Assembly: GCF_001676655.1 (NCBI RefSeq)
Contig: NZ_LZDB01000001.1
Coordinates: 558,001 to 622,000, forward strand
Length of the DNA: 64,000 nucleotides
From: Perlucidibaca aquatica
GTDB lineage: Bacteria; Pseudomonadota; Gammaproteobacteria; Pseudomonadales; Moraxellaceae
Direction: 5' to 3'
Under the pieces are notes generated by a model. That model saw only the letters and a program-made list of their open reading frames with translations. It did not search any database and was not told the DNA's origin. How positions within the stretch are numbered: position 1 is the stretch's first letter; each line of letters starts with the position of its first letter. Below, in pieces: positions 9,924 to 18,582 of this stretch. A program made the position numbers and the translations under genes.

Positions 9924-10030
9924 TGGAGCGGAGGGGGTGCAGGGTGTGGAAGCGTCCGAGGCATGGATGCCGAGGAGAGCCCCATGGAGAGGTTTATGCG
10001 TCTTCCACACCCTGCACCCCCTCCGCTCCA
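9924..10030. repeat. Long hairpin element 2 with conserved 33-nt core
   Basis: A perfect 29-bp inverted repeat (9924-9952 with 10002-10030) whose arms share no obvious sequence with element 1. The enclosed loop carries the same 33-nt core (9955-9987) in the opposite orientation, 32 of 33 bases identical. It ends 40 bases before the pgk start. Together the two elements occupy most of the 390-base epd-pgk gap. Nothing protein-coding is seen there. Confidence 0.8.
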
Positions 10031-10070
10031 GAGGCAGAGCCTGTTTATTGCAAGATAGGAAGCTAAGAAA

Positions 10071-11261
10071 ATGACCGTCCTGAAAATGACCGACCTCGAC
10101 CTGCGCAACAAGCGCGTGCTGATCCGCGAAGACCTGAACGTGCCGGTCAAGAACGGTGTGATCCGTTCCGATGCCCGCCTCGTGGCCTCACTGCCGACCA
10201 TCAAGCTGGCGCTGGAGAAGGGCGCGGCCGTGCTGGTTTGCTCGCACCTGGGTCGCCCTGTTGAAGGCGAATACAGCGAGGAAAATTCCTTGAAGCCGGT
10301 CGCTGAGTGGCTCTCTGCCAAGCTCGGCCAGACCGTGCCGCTGATCGCCGACTATCTCGATGGCGTTGCGGTCGAGCCAGGTCAGGTCGTGCTGCTGGAG
10401 AACGTGCGCTTCAACAAGGGCGAGAAGAAAAACCTCGACGAGCTGACACAGAAATATGCCGCGCTCTGTGATGTCTTCGTGATGGATGCCTTCGGCACCG
10501 CCCACCGCGCCGAAGGCTCGACGCACGGCGTCGCTCAGTTCGCCAAAGTCGCTGCCGCTGGCCCGCTGCTGGCGGCCGAACTGGAAGCCTTGGGTAAGGC
10601 GCTGGACAAACCAGCACGCCCAATGGCCGCCATCGTGGCGGGCTCGAAAGTGTCCACTAAGCTCGATGTGCTGACCTCGCTGAGCACGCTCTGCGATCAG
10701 CTTATTGTCGGTGGTGGCATCGCCAACACTTTCCTTGCGGCTGCGGGCTATCCGGTCGGCAAGTCGCTGTGCGAGCACGACCTGCTCGATACCGCGCGTG
10801 CCATCGCCGCCAAGGTCAGTGTGCCGCTGCCGACCGACGTTGTGGTTGCCGAAGTCACCGGTCCGATCGACGATTTCTTTGCCTTCGTGCAAGCAGCTAC
10901 CCCCGTGGTCAAAGCCGTGGCCGATGTCGGCCCCAATGACATGATTCTCGATGTCGGCCCGGATACCGCTGCGCGTTTTTCCGAGCTGCTGAAGGCCGCC
11001 AAGACCATTCTCTGGAACGGCCCGGTCGGTGTTTTCGAGATCGATGCCTTTGGTGGCGGCACGAAAGCGCTGAGCTTGGCCATCGCCGAGTCGGATGCCT
11101 TCTCGATTGCCGGTGGGGGTGATACCTTGGCGGCCATCGACAAGTACGGCGTAGCCGATCGCGTGTCCTACATTTCCACCGGTGGTGGTGCCTTCCTCGA
11201 GTTCGTCGAGGGCAAGGTGCTGCCAGCGGTTGCTGCGCTCGAAGCTGCGGCTAAAAAATAA
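10071..11261 (+). CDS. pgk: Phosphoglycerate kinase
   Basis: A 396-residue glycolytic enzyme that interconverts 1,3-bisphosphoglycerate plus ADP with 3-phosphoglycerate plus ATP in the cytoplasm. The N-terminal substrate-binding signature [15 protein letters not shown] and SHLGRP are present. The C-terminal nucleotide-binding domain shows [10 protein letters not shown] and the loop [14 protein letters not shown]. The length is typical. The ATG follows an AGGA site about 13 bases upstream. It is followed after 19 bases by fba, so these two are co-transcribed. The two long hairpins upstream may set it apart from tkt-epd. Confidence 0.98.
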   Translation: MTVLKMTDLDLRNKRVLIREDLNVPVKNGVIRSDARLVASLPTIKLALEKGAAVLVCSHLGRPVEGEYSEENSLKPVAEWLSAKLGQTVPLIADYLDGVAVEPGQVVLLENVRFNKGEKKNLDELTQKYAALCDVFVMDAFGTAHRAEGSTHGVAQFAKVAAAGPLLAAELEALGKALDKPARPMAAIVAGSKVSTKLDVLTSLSTLCDQLIVGGGIANTFLAAAGYPVGKSLCEHDLLDTARAIAAKVSVPLPTDVVVAEVTGPIDDFFAFVQAATPVVKAVADVGPNDMILDVGPDTAARFSELLKAAKTILWNGPVGVFEIDAFGGGTKALSLAIAESDAFSIAGGGDTLAAIDKYGVADRVSYISTGGGAFLEFVEGKVLPAVAALEAAAKK

Positions 11262-11280
11262 CTCTTTAGGAGAAATTCAA

Positions 11281-12345
11281 ATGGCTCTCATCAGCCTGCG
11301 TCAATTGCTCGATCATGCCGCCGAAAACCAATACGGCGTGCCTGCGTTTAACGTCAACAACCTCGAACAGATGCGCGCCATCATGGAAGCGGCTGCAAAG
11401 ACCGATTCGCCGGTGATCGTGCAGGCCTCGGCCGGTGCGCGTAAGTACGCTGGCGCACCGTTCCTGCGCCACCTCATCCTCGCCGCCATCGAAGAGTTTC
11501 CGCATGTGCCTGTGGTTATGCATCAAGACCACGGCACCTCGCCGGCAATCTGCCAGCGCTCGATCCAGCTCGGCTTCAGCTCGGTCATGATGGATGGCTC
11601 GCTCGGTGAAGACGGCAAGACCCCGACCAGCTACGAGTACAACGTCAGCGTTACCCGCCGCGTGGTCGAGATGGCGCATGCCTGTGGCGTTTCAGTCGAA
11701 GGTGAAATTGGCTGCCTCGGTTCCCTGGAAACCGGTATGGCCGGCGAAGAAGATGGTGTTGGCGCCGAAGGCGTGCTCGATCATTCGCAGCTGCTGACCG
11801 ACCCGGAAGAAGCTGCACGCTTCGTGCAGGATACCGGTGTGGATGCCCTAGCGATTGCCATCGGCACTTCGCACGGTGCCTACAAGTTCACGCGTCCGCC
11901 CACCGGCGACATCCTCGACATCAACCGCATCAAAGAAATTCACCAGCGCATCCCGAATACGCATCTCGTGATGCACGGTTCGTCGAGCGTGCCTCAGGAC
12001 TGGCTGGCGATCATCAACCAGTACGGTGGCGACATCAAAGAGACCTACGGTGTGCCGGTCGAGCAGATCGTTGAAGCGATTAAGCACGGCGTGCGTAAGG
12101 TCAACATCGACACCGACCTGCGTCTGGCCTCGACTGGCGCCATCCGTCGCCACATGGCGCTGAATCCGGCCGAGTTCGATCCGCGCAAGTTCTTCAAGGA
12201 CACCATCGTGGCCATGCGCGATGTCTGCATTGATCGCTACGAAGCCTTTAACTGCGCCGGTCAGGCCAGCAAGATTCGTGCATTGTCGCTGGATGCAATG
12301 ACCGAGCGCTATATTCGTGGTGAGTTGCGTCAGCAGGTGCAGTAA
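11281..12345 (+). CDS. fba: Class II fructose-bisphosphate aldolase
   Basis: A 354-residue zinc-dependent aldolase that cleaves fructose 1,6-bisphosphate to dihydroxyacetone phosphate and glyceraldehyde 3-phosphate. Zinc and catalytic motifs are visible: HQDHGTSP, the MDGSL segment, GTSHGAYKF and HGSSSVP, followed by the phosphate-binding NIDTDLR region. The start [10 protein letters not shown] is preceded by an ideal TAGGAGA site. An open frame continues upstream into pgk but has no family similarity. The length and motifs resemble the CbbA/Fda type found at this place in Pseudomonas. A hairpin follows the stop. Confidence 0.97.
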   Translation: MALISLRQLLDHAAENQYGVPAFNVNNLEQMRAIMEAAAKTDSPVIVQASAGARKYAGAPFLRHLILAAIEEFPHVPVVMHQDHGTSPAICQRSIQLGFSSVMMDGSLGEDGKTPTSYEYNVSVTRRVVEMAHACGVSVEGEIGCLGSLETGMAGEEDGVGAEGVLDHSQLLTDPEEAARFVQDTGVDALAIAIGTSHGAYKFTRPPTGDILDINRIKEIHQRIPNTHLVMHGSSSVPQDWLAIINQYGGDIKETYGVPVEQIVEAIKHGVRKVNIDTDLRLASTGAIRRHMALNPAEFDPRKFFKDTIVAMRDVCIDRYEAFNCAGQASKIRALSLDAMTERYIRGELRQQVQ

Positions 12346-12361
12346 CGCTAAAAGTTTGATA

Positions 12362-12394
12362 GTTTTGGCTGCAATGACCGGTTGCAGTCAAAAC
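12362..12394 (+). terminator. Hairpin after fba, probable terminator
   Basis: A 13-bp inverted repeat (12362-12374 with 12382-12394, one G-U pair) with a 7-nt loop, 16 bases after the fba stop. The outer stem is A/T-rich (GTTTTG paired with CAAAAC), but there is no clean T-run, so its efficiency is uncertain. It separates the sugar-phosphate genes from the lipoprotein operon. Confidence 0.6.
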
Positions 12395-12420
12395 GAATAA
12401 TTAAAAACAGGATGTTTTTT

Positions 12421-13758
12421 ATGTTTAAACAATTAGTGCAGATCGCACTTTTGCCCTTGGCATTGACAGGTTGCGCAACAACCTCACTCTTTTCTCCCTA
12501 TCCAAACCAAATCGCAACGATTCAGTCTTCCCTTAATGCGGGTACAGGCGACCAGAGTCTTATCGCGTTATCACCCAAAGCAGAGTCTGGTGCCGACGCA
12601 TTGCTGTATCGCCTTGAGCGTGCTCGATTGACACAATTGCTAGATAAATTTGAAGACAGTAAAACTGACTTTGAATGGGTGGGTAATGCCTTCGAGCAGG
12701 GCGATATGAAAGCGACCGTGCAGGCATCCTCGCTCGTCTCAGGCATGGCCAGCATGGTGACAAACGATAATGCTATTGGATATTCAGGTGAGGCCTTTGA
12801 GCGTGTTTTTGCCCACGCTTTTCAAGCCTTTAACTATTTGGCATTAAAGCAGTTTGATGGTGCAGAAGTTGAGTTGAGAAGGGCGGCAGATCAGCAGCGC
12901 AATTTGGCTGAAAAGAATGAGGCAGAAATTGCCAAGGCTCAAAAAGAAGCTGAAGAGAAAAAAGTTCCCTTAAATAAAGTGGCGGGTCATTTTGCAGGAC
13001 TGGATGAAGTCGCTGGTCAAGTGAAGTCCTCCTTTCAAAATGCGTATGTACTCTTCCTCTCCGGTGCGGTTTGGGAGGCGAGAGGCGAATGGGGGCGTGC
13101 AGTTGTCGACTATCGCCAAGCGGTAGAGATGTACCCTTCAAATACGGAACTGCAAGCAGCACTGACGCGGGCAGAGAAACGTGTAAGACCCAAAAACAAC
13201 GGCACTATTGTCTTTCTTTATGAAGAAGGTTTTGCGCCAAAAAAAGACGAAATAAAAGTACCTATTCCGACGTTTACGGGAGCCATCGTGACGTTGGCGT
13301 TCCCGACGTATCACGCCAGCTCACAAGCGCCTTATGGTGGACTTTCGATTAGTTACAACGGGCAAGAGAAGTCGTTGCCCTTGTTGACGAATGTGGGGGC
13401 ACTGGCTGCTCGTTCATTGAAGGAAAAAGTTCCCGGCATGATCGTTCGGCAAACACTGAGAGCCGTGGCCAAGCATCAAATTCAAAAACAAGCGGGCGAT
13501 CATTTCGGACCTTTGGGGCAGTTGGCCGGCAATGTCTATAACTTCATTTCCGAAAATGCAGACTTGCGCTCGTGGTTATTGTTGCCGGCGTATACCGCCG
13601 CTATGCAAATGGAGCTTCCTCCCGGCGAGCAATCGGTAAACCTCATGGGGCCGGGTGTTTCAATGACACATAAAATTGACGTTAAGTCGCGGAGAACGAC
13701 GCTGGTTCGAGTTGTTAATACGAGATCGAGACTATTTATTCAGACCTATGAGCTGTGA
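12421..13758 (+). CDS. COG3014-like outer-membrane lipoprotein
   Basis: A 445-residue predicted lipoprotein with a type II signal peptide (MFKQLVQIALLPLALTGC). Residues about 130-270 are helical with TPR-like segments (AFQAFNYLALKQFDGAEVELRRA and WGRAVVDYRQAVEMYPSNTE). A charged coiled stretch rich in Lys and Glu follows near residue 170. The C-terminal half looks beta-rich. It resembles the uncharacterised COG3014 family found next to ycfL and lpoB homologues. ATG 12421 sits a normal distance from ACAGGA. An ATG at 12412 is also possible but adds only three residues. It heads a four-gene envelope operon. Its biochemical role is unknown. Confidence 0.75.
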   Translation: MFKQLVQIALLPLALTGCATTSLFSPYPNQIATIQSSLNAGTGDQSLIALSPKAESGADALLYRLERARLTQLLDKFEDSKTDFEWVGNAFEQGDMKATVQASSLVSGMASMVTNDNAIGYSGEAFERVFAHAFQAFNYLALKQFDGAEVELRRAADQQRNLAEKNEAEIAKAQKEAEEKKVPLNKVAGHFAGLDEVAGQVKSSFQNAYVLFLSGAVWEARGEWGRAVVDYRQAVEMYPSNTELQAALTRAEKRVRPKNNGTIVFLYEEGFAPKKDEIKVPIPTFTGAIVTLAFPTYHASSQAPYGGLSISYNGQEKSLPLLTNVGALAARSLKEKVPGMIVRQTLRAVAKHQIQKQAGDHFGPLGQLAGNVYNFISENADLRSWLLLPAYTAAMQMELPPGEQSVNLMGPGVSMTHKIDVKSRRTTLVRVVNTRSRLFIQTYEL

Positions 13759-13771
13759 GAGGGATTCCACA

Positions 13772-14164
13772 ATGAAAAAAGTACTAACCGCTGGGCTCGC
13801 AGCAATTTTAGTGGCGTGCGCCTCAAGTGAAGTGACGACGGTGTCTCCAGACAGCAAGGGACAATACCAAGCTATATTGGATTCGAAGTTTCCCCGACTT
13901 CTTACTGATATCACTGCTCAAGCCGTTAGGCAGCGTATATCCGCAGGTTTGTTGATGGCTTCTGTTGATATCAAAAATGAAGATCTTTCACGTAAAGACT
14001 TGCAGTACAAGTTTTTATGGTTTGATCGAGACGGCTTTGAAGTGCAACCGGATGGCCGACCTTGGACCCCTTTATCGCTTTTGGGCGAAGAAACTAAAGC
14101 AGTTCAAGCGGTCGCGCCGCAATCCAATGTAGTGACTTTTAAGATTCAAATTGAGGAGCGTTAA
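13772..14164 (+). CDS. YcfL-family (DUF1425) lipoprotein
   Basis: A 130-residue predicted lipoprotein with signal peptide MKKVLTAGLAAILVAC and Cys16 as the likely acylated residue. The rest is a small beta-sandwich-like domain with the family pattern LQYKFLWFDRDGFEV and a Thr/Pro-rich turn, as in YcfL of Escherichia coli, which stands beside lpoB there too. It starts 13 bases after the previous stop and ends 2 bases before the next gene. YcfL's function is unknown. Its repeated pairing with lpoB suggests a part in peptidoglycan or envelope homeostasis. Confidence 0.75.
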   Translation: MKKVLTAGLAAILVACASSEVTTVSPDSKGQYQAILDSKFPRLLTDITAQAVRQRISAGLLMASVDIKNEDLSRKDLQYKFLWFDRDGFEVQPDGRPWTPLSLLGEETKAVQAVAPQSNVVTFKIQIEER

Positions 14165-14166
14165 TC

Positions 14167-14772
14167 ATGAATAAGCGTCAATGGATGATGGCGGCTGTAG
14201 CCGCAGGAACACTCACAATGACAGGCTGCGCCGCTAACCCCGCTATTCAGTACGGTGACGCCACAGCGGTTGAAACGACGACTACAGGCTTCGGCTCCAC
14301 CGACTTGCAGATGATCGCGGCCAAGATGGTCGACGACATGCTGATGTTCCCCCCGCTGGTGGAAATGACCGCAAAGCGTCGTCCTGTGATGTTCGTGGAC
14401 TCTATTAAGAATAAGACCACTGAGCATATTGATACGGAATCGATCACTGACACGATTTCAAGCAAATTGCTCAATTCAGGTCGTTTTCGTTTTGTGGATA
14501 TGACAGCGGTTCAGCAAATGCGAGACCAGATGGATTTCCAGCAGAGTGGTGGCATGGTTGATCCGTCCACTGCTGTGCGTTTAAGAAAGCAAATGGGCGC
14601 TGAATTCATGCTTTACGGCAACATGTCCTCGATCGTTAAGTACAACGGCAGTGTGAAAGACGTTTACTACAAGTTCACGCTGAAGCTGACCAATCTTGAG
14701 ACGGGAATTCTGGAGTGGTCGGGCGAAAAAGAGATTCGTAAGACAGGTAAAAAATCTACTTTCGGGCTGTAA
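14167..14772 (+). CDS. lpoB: LpoB-like penicillin-binding protein activator
   Basis: A 201-residue outer-membrane lipoprotein (lipobox MTGC, Cys near residue 20). The mature part matches the LpoB fold: VMFVDSIKNKTTEHIDTESITDTI, then FRFVDMTAVQQMRDQM and a C-terminal strand region ending in YYKFTLKLTNLETGILEWSGEKEIRK. In enterobacteria LpoB reaches through the peptidoglycan to stimulate the bifunctional synthase PBP1b. It lies in one operon with the COG3014-like and YcfL-like genes. The disordered linker after the lipobox is shorter than in E. coli, so the reach or the partner may differ. Confidence 0.8.
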   Translation: MNKRQWMMAAVAAGTLTMTGCAANPAIQYGDATAVETTTTGFGSTDLQMIAAKMVDDMLMFPPLVEMTAKRRPVMFVDSIKNKTTEHIDTESITDTISSKLLNSGRFRFVDMTAVQQMRDQMDFQQSGGMVDPSTAVRLRKQMGAEFMLYGNMSSIVKYNGSVKDVYYKFTLKLTNLETGILEWSGEKEIRKTGKKSTFGL

Positions 14773-14797
14773 CCCGAATTCTCGTGCAGGAGGCATT

Positions 14798-15889
14798 ATG
14801 AGCAAGCGTCATGGGTGGATCGGAATTGGGATGGTGCTGACCATGTTGTTGGGATCAGTGCAGGCTGCCCCAGTGAAATCGGCACTGCCTTCTGCACGAG
14901 AAACTGTTGAGGTCACTGCAGATGGCTCGGGTGCATCGCCTGCCGCCGCATTGAGCCGCGCCTTAGCAAATGCGGTGCAACAGGTGACGGGCGTTGCGAC
15001 GTCCCAGCTGGGTCATGTTGAGACGAGCTTGAATACGCTAGCCGTGGTGAAACCTAACGGTGATATTGCTGTTGCAAATTGGGCAGCAGAGAGCACGGGT
15101 AGTACGCTGACCTTTTCCCAAGGCAGTGTTAAGTCCTATCGCGTTTTAAGTGAGCAACCTGTGGGCAAAGGCTGGCGGGTTCGTGTGCGAGCGGCGGTGT
15201 TAAAAGCAGGTGGAGCTGATGCAGCGCGTGATGCCATGCCGCGTTTAGCGGTTGTTGTGACGCAGTCTAAGGCTACGGATGTGGCGTTTTCACACCTCGG
15301 GGATCGGCAGACCGTTCTGAAGCGCTTCCGTGCAAGACTGCAGCAGTCATTGTTGCAAAGCGGAGCTGTTCGCGTGCTTGAGCGTGACAATTTCGCCGCT
15401 CAAGCGGATGAATTAACCATTGCTGATGCCAACCCCACGGCGGAAAATTTAGCGAAGTTAGGCCAGCGCTTCTCTGCAGACTATGTCGTTGTGATTGATG
15501 CACAGCGCTTACGTTTAGTCGATCGCGGACGTGAAATTTATGGCGCTCATCTGGCGAAGTTAGAGGCCGAATTGCAGGCAGACATTCGCATCATTGATGT
15601 GGCTACGGGCGAGTTGATTAAGACGAATGAAGTGCAAAAATATTGGTCACAAGCAGAAGTGCAAGCATGGGCCGATCAGTCGGGTGTGAATCCTCGTGAA
15701 TACCCAGATCGATTTGAAGAGAGCTTATTAAAGTCCATGACACTGCCAGTTCAGCAGGCCGTGTTGGCCTTGGTGGCTCCTTCGGCGGCGGGCTCGATTC
15801 GGGTGCAAATTCCTGTTGTTTCACAGCCAATTGATACAGCGCCAGCTCGTGAAACCCCGGGCTCAAGTGATAAGCCGTTTTCGTGGTAA
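14798..15889 (+). CDS. Secreted CsgG/FlgT-like envelope protein
   Basis: A 363-residue protein with a cleavable signal peptide (MSKRHGWIGIGMVLTMLLGSVQA). Residues about 30-130 resemble the LPP20/FlgT N-terminal domain (EVTADGSGASPAAALSRALANAVQQ). Residues about 145-300 resemble the CsgG/LpoB-type domain, with LAVVVTQ, VRVLERDNFAAQ and ADYVVVIDAQRLRL. AGGAGG lies directly upstream of the chosen ATG. It is the last gene of the four-gene envelope operon. The exact role is unknown. The partner genes suggest an outer-membrane or periplasmic assembly function and not flagellar work, as no flagellar genes are nearby. Confidence 0.7.
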   Translation: MSKRHGWIGIGMVLTMLLGSVQAAPVKSALPSARETVEVTADGSGASPAAALSRALANAVQQVTGVATSQLGHVETSLNTLAVVKPNGDIAVANWAAESTGSTLTFSQGSVKSYRVLSEQPVGKGWRVRVRAAVLKAGGADAARDAMPRLAVVVTQSKATDVAFSHLGDRQTVLKRFRARLQQSLLQSGAVRVLERDNFAAQADELTIADANPTAENLAKLGQRFSADYVVVIDAQRLRLVDRGREIYGAHLAKLEAELQADIRIIDVATGELIKTNEVQKYWSQAEVQAWADQSGVNPREYPDRFEESLLKSMTLPVQQAVLALVAPSAAGSIRVQIPVVSQPIDTAPARETPGSSDKPFSW

Positions 15890-16842
15890 GTCCATTTTCG
15901 GTAGAGACACTCAGGCGAGGCCTGCCTCGCTTTGATATGCATGTTAAAGCCCCCTTAGTGGGCTCTTTTGCTGAGTATGCAAAGCATTATGGCTTGGACC
16001 AGGTTGCTAATAATCACGCCAGCTATTATGGCTGGGGCAAACTCGAAGCCTACGGCTACGACATTGCCACGCAGGTGTTCTTGCCGCGCACACCAGCGAA
16101 GGGCACTTTGCTGGTACTGCATGGCTACTTTGATCATGTCGGTCTGTTCACCCACTTAATTCAGCGGGGCTTAGAGCGGGGATATGCCGTGGTGTGCTAT
16201 GACCTGCCGGGTCATGGGCTATCGAATGGCGCATCGGGTGACATAGAAGAGTTTGTGCACTACCAGGAAGTCTTGCACGACATTCTGCAGGCATTGAAGC
16301 CAGAGTTGCCCGGCCCTTGGGTAGCGGTGGGGCAGAGTACCGGCGGTGCAATTTTGCAGCATCACGTGCTCAGCTCCTTGCAGGCAGGAAAGCGCCCGGC
16401 ATTTGAGCGTGTGCAGCTTTGGGCGCCCCTCGTTCGACCGGCGCAATGGCGAAAAATCAACTTTGGCTACCGATTGCTGCATCGTTTCCGTAACACAGTC
16501 CCCCGACATTTTCGACGTAGCTCCAGCGATCAAGCCTTTCTAGACTTTATCTGGCACCACGATCCTCTGCAGCATCGGCACATCCCGATGGGCTGGTTGG
16601 GCAGTATGATTCGCTGGGACGCCCTAATGCAGGCGATGCCCGCGTGTCGTTACCCAATAAGTGTGGTGCAAGGCGATCAAGATGAAACCGTTGATTGGCG
16701 CTTTAACATTAATTACGTGCGTCAGCATTTCTATGTAGAAGGCTATGTTGAGGTGGCAGGCGCCGCACATCACTTGGCCAATGAACAGGAAACCCTGCGC
16801 GAACAGTGTTTGCGCGCCCTCGATCGCTACCTGTTGAAGTGA
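15883..16842 (+). CDS. Alpha/beta hydrolase, monoacylglycerol-lipase-like
   Basis: A 319-residue serine hydrolase of the lysophospholipase/monoacylglycerol lipase type. The strand and oxyanion motif VLHGYFDH, the Asp-containing YDLPGHGLSNG and the nucleophile elbow GQSTGG are visible. The acid is probably in GDQDETVDW and the His in GAAHHLANE. No signal peptide is seen. The GTG at 15883 overlaps the previous stop by seven bases. ATG 15937 (residue 19) is an alternative, and neither has a strong ribosome site. Its position suggests read-through from the envelope operon. The substrate is probably a lipid ester, but this is inferred. Confidence 0.8.
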   Translation: MVSPFSVETLRRGLPRFDMHVKAPLVGSFAEYAKHYGLDQVANNHASYYGWGKLEAYGYDIATQVFLPRTPAKGTLLVLHGYFDHVGLFTHLIQRGLERGYAVVCYDLPGHGLSNGASGDIEEFVHYQEVLHDILQALKPELPGPWVAVGQSTGGAILQHHVLSSLQAGKRPAFERVQLWAPLVRPAQWRKINFGYRLLHRFRNTVPRHFRRSSSDQAFLDFIWHHDPLQHRHIPMGWLGSMIRWDALMQAMPACRYPISVVQGDQDETVDWRFNINYVRQHFYVEGYVEVAGAAHHLANEQETLREQCLRALDRYLLK

Positions 16843-16928
16843 CACACGGGCTTGCCCTGAAGGGGGCTGCTCCGGCATCATCGGCCATCGATCAAATCTG
16901 ACGATAACTATTTTCAGAAGAGGGTGAC

Positions 16929-17360
16929 ATGGCCAGACAACACATCGAAATTTTGCATTCCTTCCCATTTTCCGTCGATAAGCTGTATGGCTTTCTCGCA
17001 GTTCATGAAAATCTGTCCGCGATTTTCCCTGCCAAAATCAAGCGCGTAAAAGATGGTCAAGACCATGCCAATGGCGTGGGCTCAACTCGTCGCATGACGA
17101 TTGCACCGGGCGTGGTTTTAGAAGAAACGGTCACGAAAGCCGAAACCAATGAGCTGATTGAATACACCATTAGCAAAGGCGGCTGGCCAGTCAAGAATCA
17201 CTACGGCGTGATGCGCTTTTACTCGGCCGAAAATGGCTGCCGCTTGCACTACACCATTGACTTTGATTCGGCCCTGCCGGGCACGGGCTGGGTGGTGAAG
17301 AAGGCGTTAGAAGCGCCTATTCGCGCCGGTTTGAAAAAGTTGGCAGCACGCGGTCTGTAA
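16929..17360 (+). CDS. SRPBCC-family lipid/ligand-binding protein
   Basis: A 143-residue protein of the SRPBCC (START/polyketide cyclase) superfamily, which folds as a helix-grip pocket for hydrophobic ligands. The pattern HSFPFSVDKLYGFLAVHENLS at the start, the GVGSTRRM turn and the C-terminal helix VVKKALEAPIRAGLKKL are typical. It is cytoplasmic with no signal. AGAGGGTGAC forms the ribosome site. It stands alone between the alpha/beta hydrolase and a hairpin that separates it from the convergent gene. The ligand is unknown. Confidence 0.75.
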   Translation: MARQHIEILHSFPFSVDKLYGFLAVHENLSAIFPAKIKRVKDGQDHANGVGSTRRMTIAPGVVLEETVTKAETNELIEYTISKGGWPVKNHYGVMRFYSAENGCRLHYTIDFDSALPGTGWVVKKALEAPIRAGLKKLAARGL

Positions 17361-17367
17361 GTGAAAA

Positions 17368-17395
17368 GTGGGTATCAACCGGCGTTGATACCCAC
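17368..17395. terminator. Bidirectional hairpin between convergent genes
   Basis: A perfect 12-bp stem (17368-17379 with 17384-17395) and a 4-nt loop. It is followed by TTTT on the minus strand. It contains the stop codon of the minus-strand gene, so it can terminate both convergent transcripts. Confidence 0.7.
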
Positions 17396-18394
17396 CAGCA
17401 CCTCTAAGCGACCGGGGCGTACCCGAAGATCGCGAATTTCAAATTGATTAACCAACTGCATGAGTAGGTCGCGGCTGTCCTTGAGGGTGGTCAAACCCGG
17501 CAGCACGCTTAAGTCACTCAGGCTGAGCAACTTGTCGACCATCCAGGCGCGGTTATTCAGCAACTCAATCAAGTCGGACTTTTGCAGGTCGATGCGCCAC
17601 AAACGCGGGCCTTCGCGGCGAAAACCTGGCAGATCTTCCAGCATTTGATTAATGGGCGAGCGCGTAGGCAGCCGATTCGCCATAAAAAAGCTGCCTCTAG
17701 CGATTTGTCTTGTGGCCCAGTTAGCGACCAAATTCGTCTGACGAAACTGTGCATCAAGAGACTCGTCTACCTGTCGAACGCGAAGGTACTGTTCGTCCCG
17801 AGAGATCTTGCATTCCAACACATCGAATTCGAGCTCAACGGTATAGACCAAGCGATTTTGGTGGCCATCAACCGCAACGGTTAGTCGGTCATCTCCGCAA
17901 TAGACGGCAACATGGTCCACACTGGGGTTGCGCTTAGCGATTTGCCGAACTTGCTTATTCAGCAGGCTTTCTGGCAAGGCAAGGGTGAGCGTGGATTTAC
18001 GCAAATAGGCCTGCGCCATCTGGAGCGCCACTTCTTTCGCTATTTGGCTCGCTGCTTTGGCGGTATCACCGGCGATTTGCGCGGCCACTTTGGCGCCGTC
18101 TTCGGCGAGCTGGGCAACGACTTGCGCGCCTTCAGAGGCGATTTGAATAGCCGAGCGTGCCGTTTCACTGGCCATTTCCGTCACACTCTTGGCCGTTTCG
18201 TTGGCTAGTCCGGCAATTTCCCTCGCCGTTTCGCTGGCAGCGCCGGCGACGTCACGTGCAGCGGAGCTGGCGCGCTCGGCGAGCTCTCGCGCGCTGCGCA
18301 CGGCATTGCGCATCGAGTGGTCAAGCGCGCTTCGCGTCTTACTCGGCTGGGAAATGGGTTCGGATGGAATGTCTGGATTGACGTCATCATTCAT
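17375..18394 (-). CDS. Amphipathic 11-mer repeat protein of unknown function
   Basis: A 339-residue protein that I do not recognise. Residues about 30-128 are nine tandem 11-residue units of pattern xAxExAxxxAx (for example MASETARSAIQ, IASEGAQVVAQ, LAEDGAKVAAQ), predicted to form one long amphipathic helix as in synuclein, apolipoprotein or group 3 LEA proteins. Residues 129-339 look mixed, with alternating hydrophobic strands and the ending DLRVRPGRLEVLVGI. ATG 18394 was chosen. A GTG at 18442 would add a hydrophobic leader ending in LLSAC, which could be a lipobox but lacks basic residues. It is a single gene, convergent with the SRPBCC gene. Membrane or lipid binding is inferred only from the repeats. 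Confidence 0.65.
   Translation of the reverse strand: MNDDVNPDIPSEPISQPSKTRSALDHSMRNAVRSARELAERASSAARDVAGAASETAREIAGLANETAKSVTEMASETARSAIQIASEGAQVVAQLAEDGAKVAAQIAGDTAKAASQIAKEVALQMAQAYLRKSTLTLALPESLLNKQVRQIAKRNPSVDHVAVYCGDDRLTVAVDGHQNRLVYTVELEFDVLECKISRDEQYLRVRQVDESLDAQFRQTNLVANWATRQIARGSFFMANRLPTRSPINQMLEDLPGFRREGPRLWRIDLQKSDLIELLNNRAWMVDKLLSLSDLSVLPGLTTLKDSRDLLMQLVNQFEIRDLRVRPGRLEVLVGINAG
18011..18307 (-). repeat. Nine tandem 33-bp (11-residue) coding repeats
   Basis: Codons 30-128 of the minus-strand gene form nine consecutive 11-codon units. Ala recurs at units' positions 2 and 6 and usually 10, Glu, Asp or Ser often falls at position 4, and Leu, Ile or Met starts the later units. Units 6-9 begin I/L-A and end in Q. 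The DNA of the units has diverged, so this is an old repeat conserved at protein level. Confidence 0.8.
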
Positions 18395-18582
18395 GGCGCA
18401 TGCGCTCAACAGGTGGCTCAGCAGAAGTGGCCAAGTAGTCACGATGGAAGCGCATGGTAGCGCGGCGGAGCGGGGATGAGCAAAGCGCGAATGATTAATT
18501 TCTGGCCGATAACGAGGGGCTGCGCTAAGCTACCGACAACAAGAGCTGTCAAATCAGCAAATAATAAAAATAAGAGGTCGTT

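Noticed and set aside
9536-10321. Minus-strand frame of 261 codons through both palindromes
   Set aside because: It crosses the ends of epd and pgk and the hairpin elements. The peptide only mirrors the palindromes and shows no protein family.
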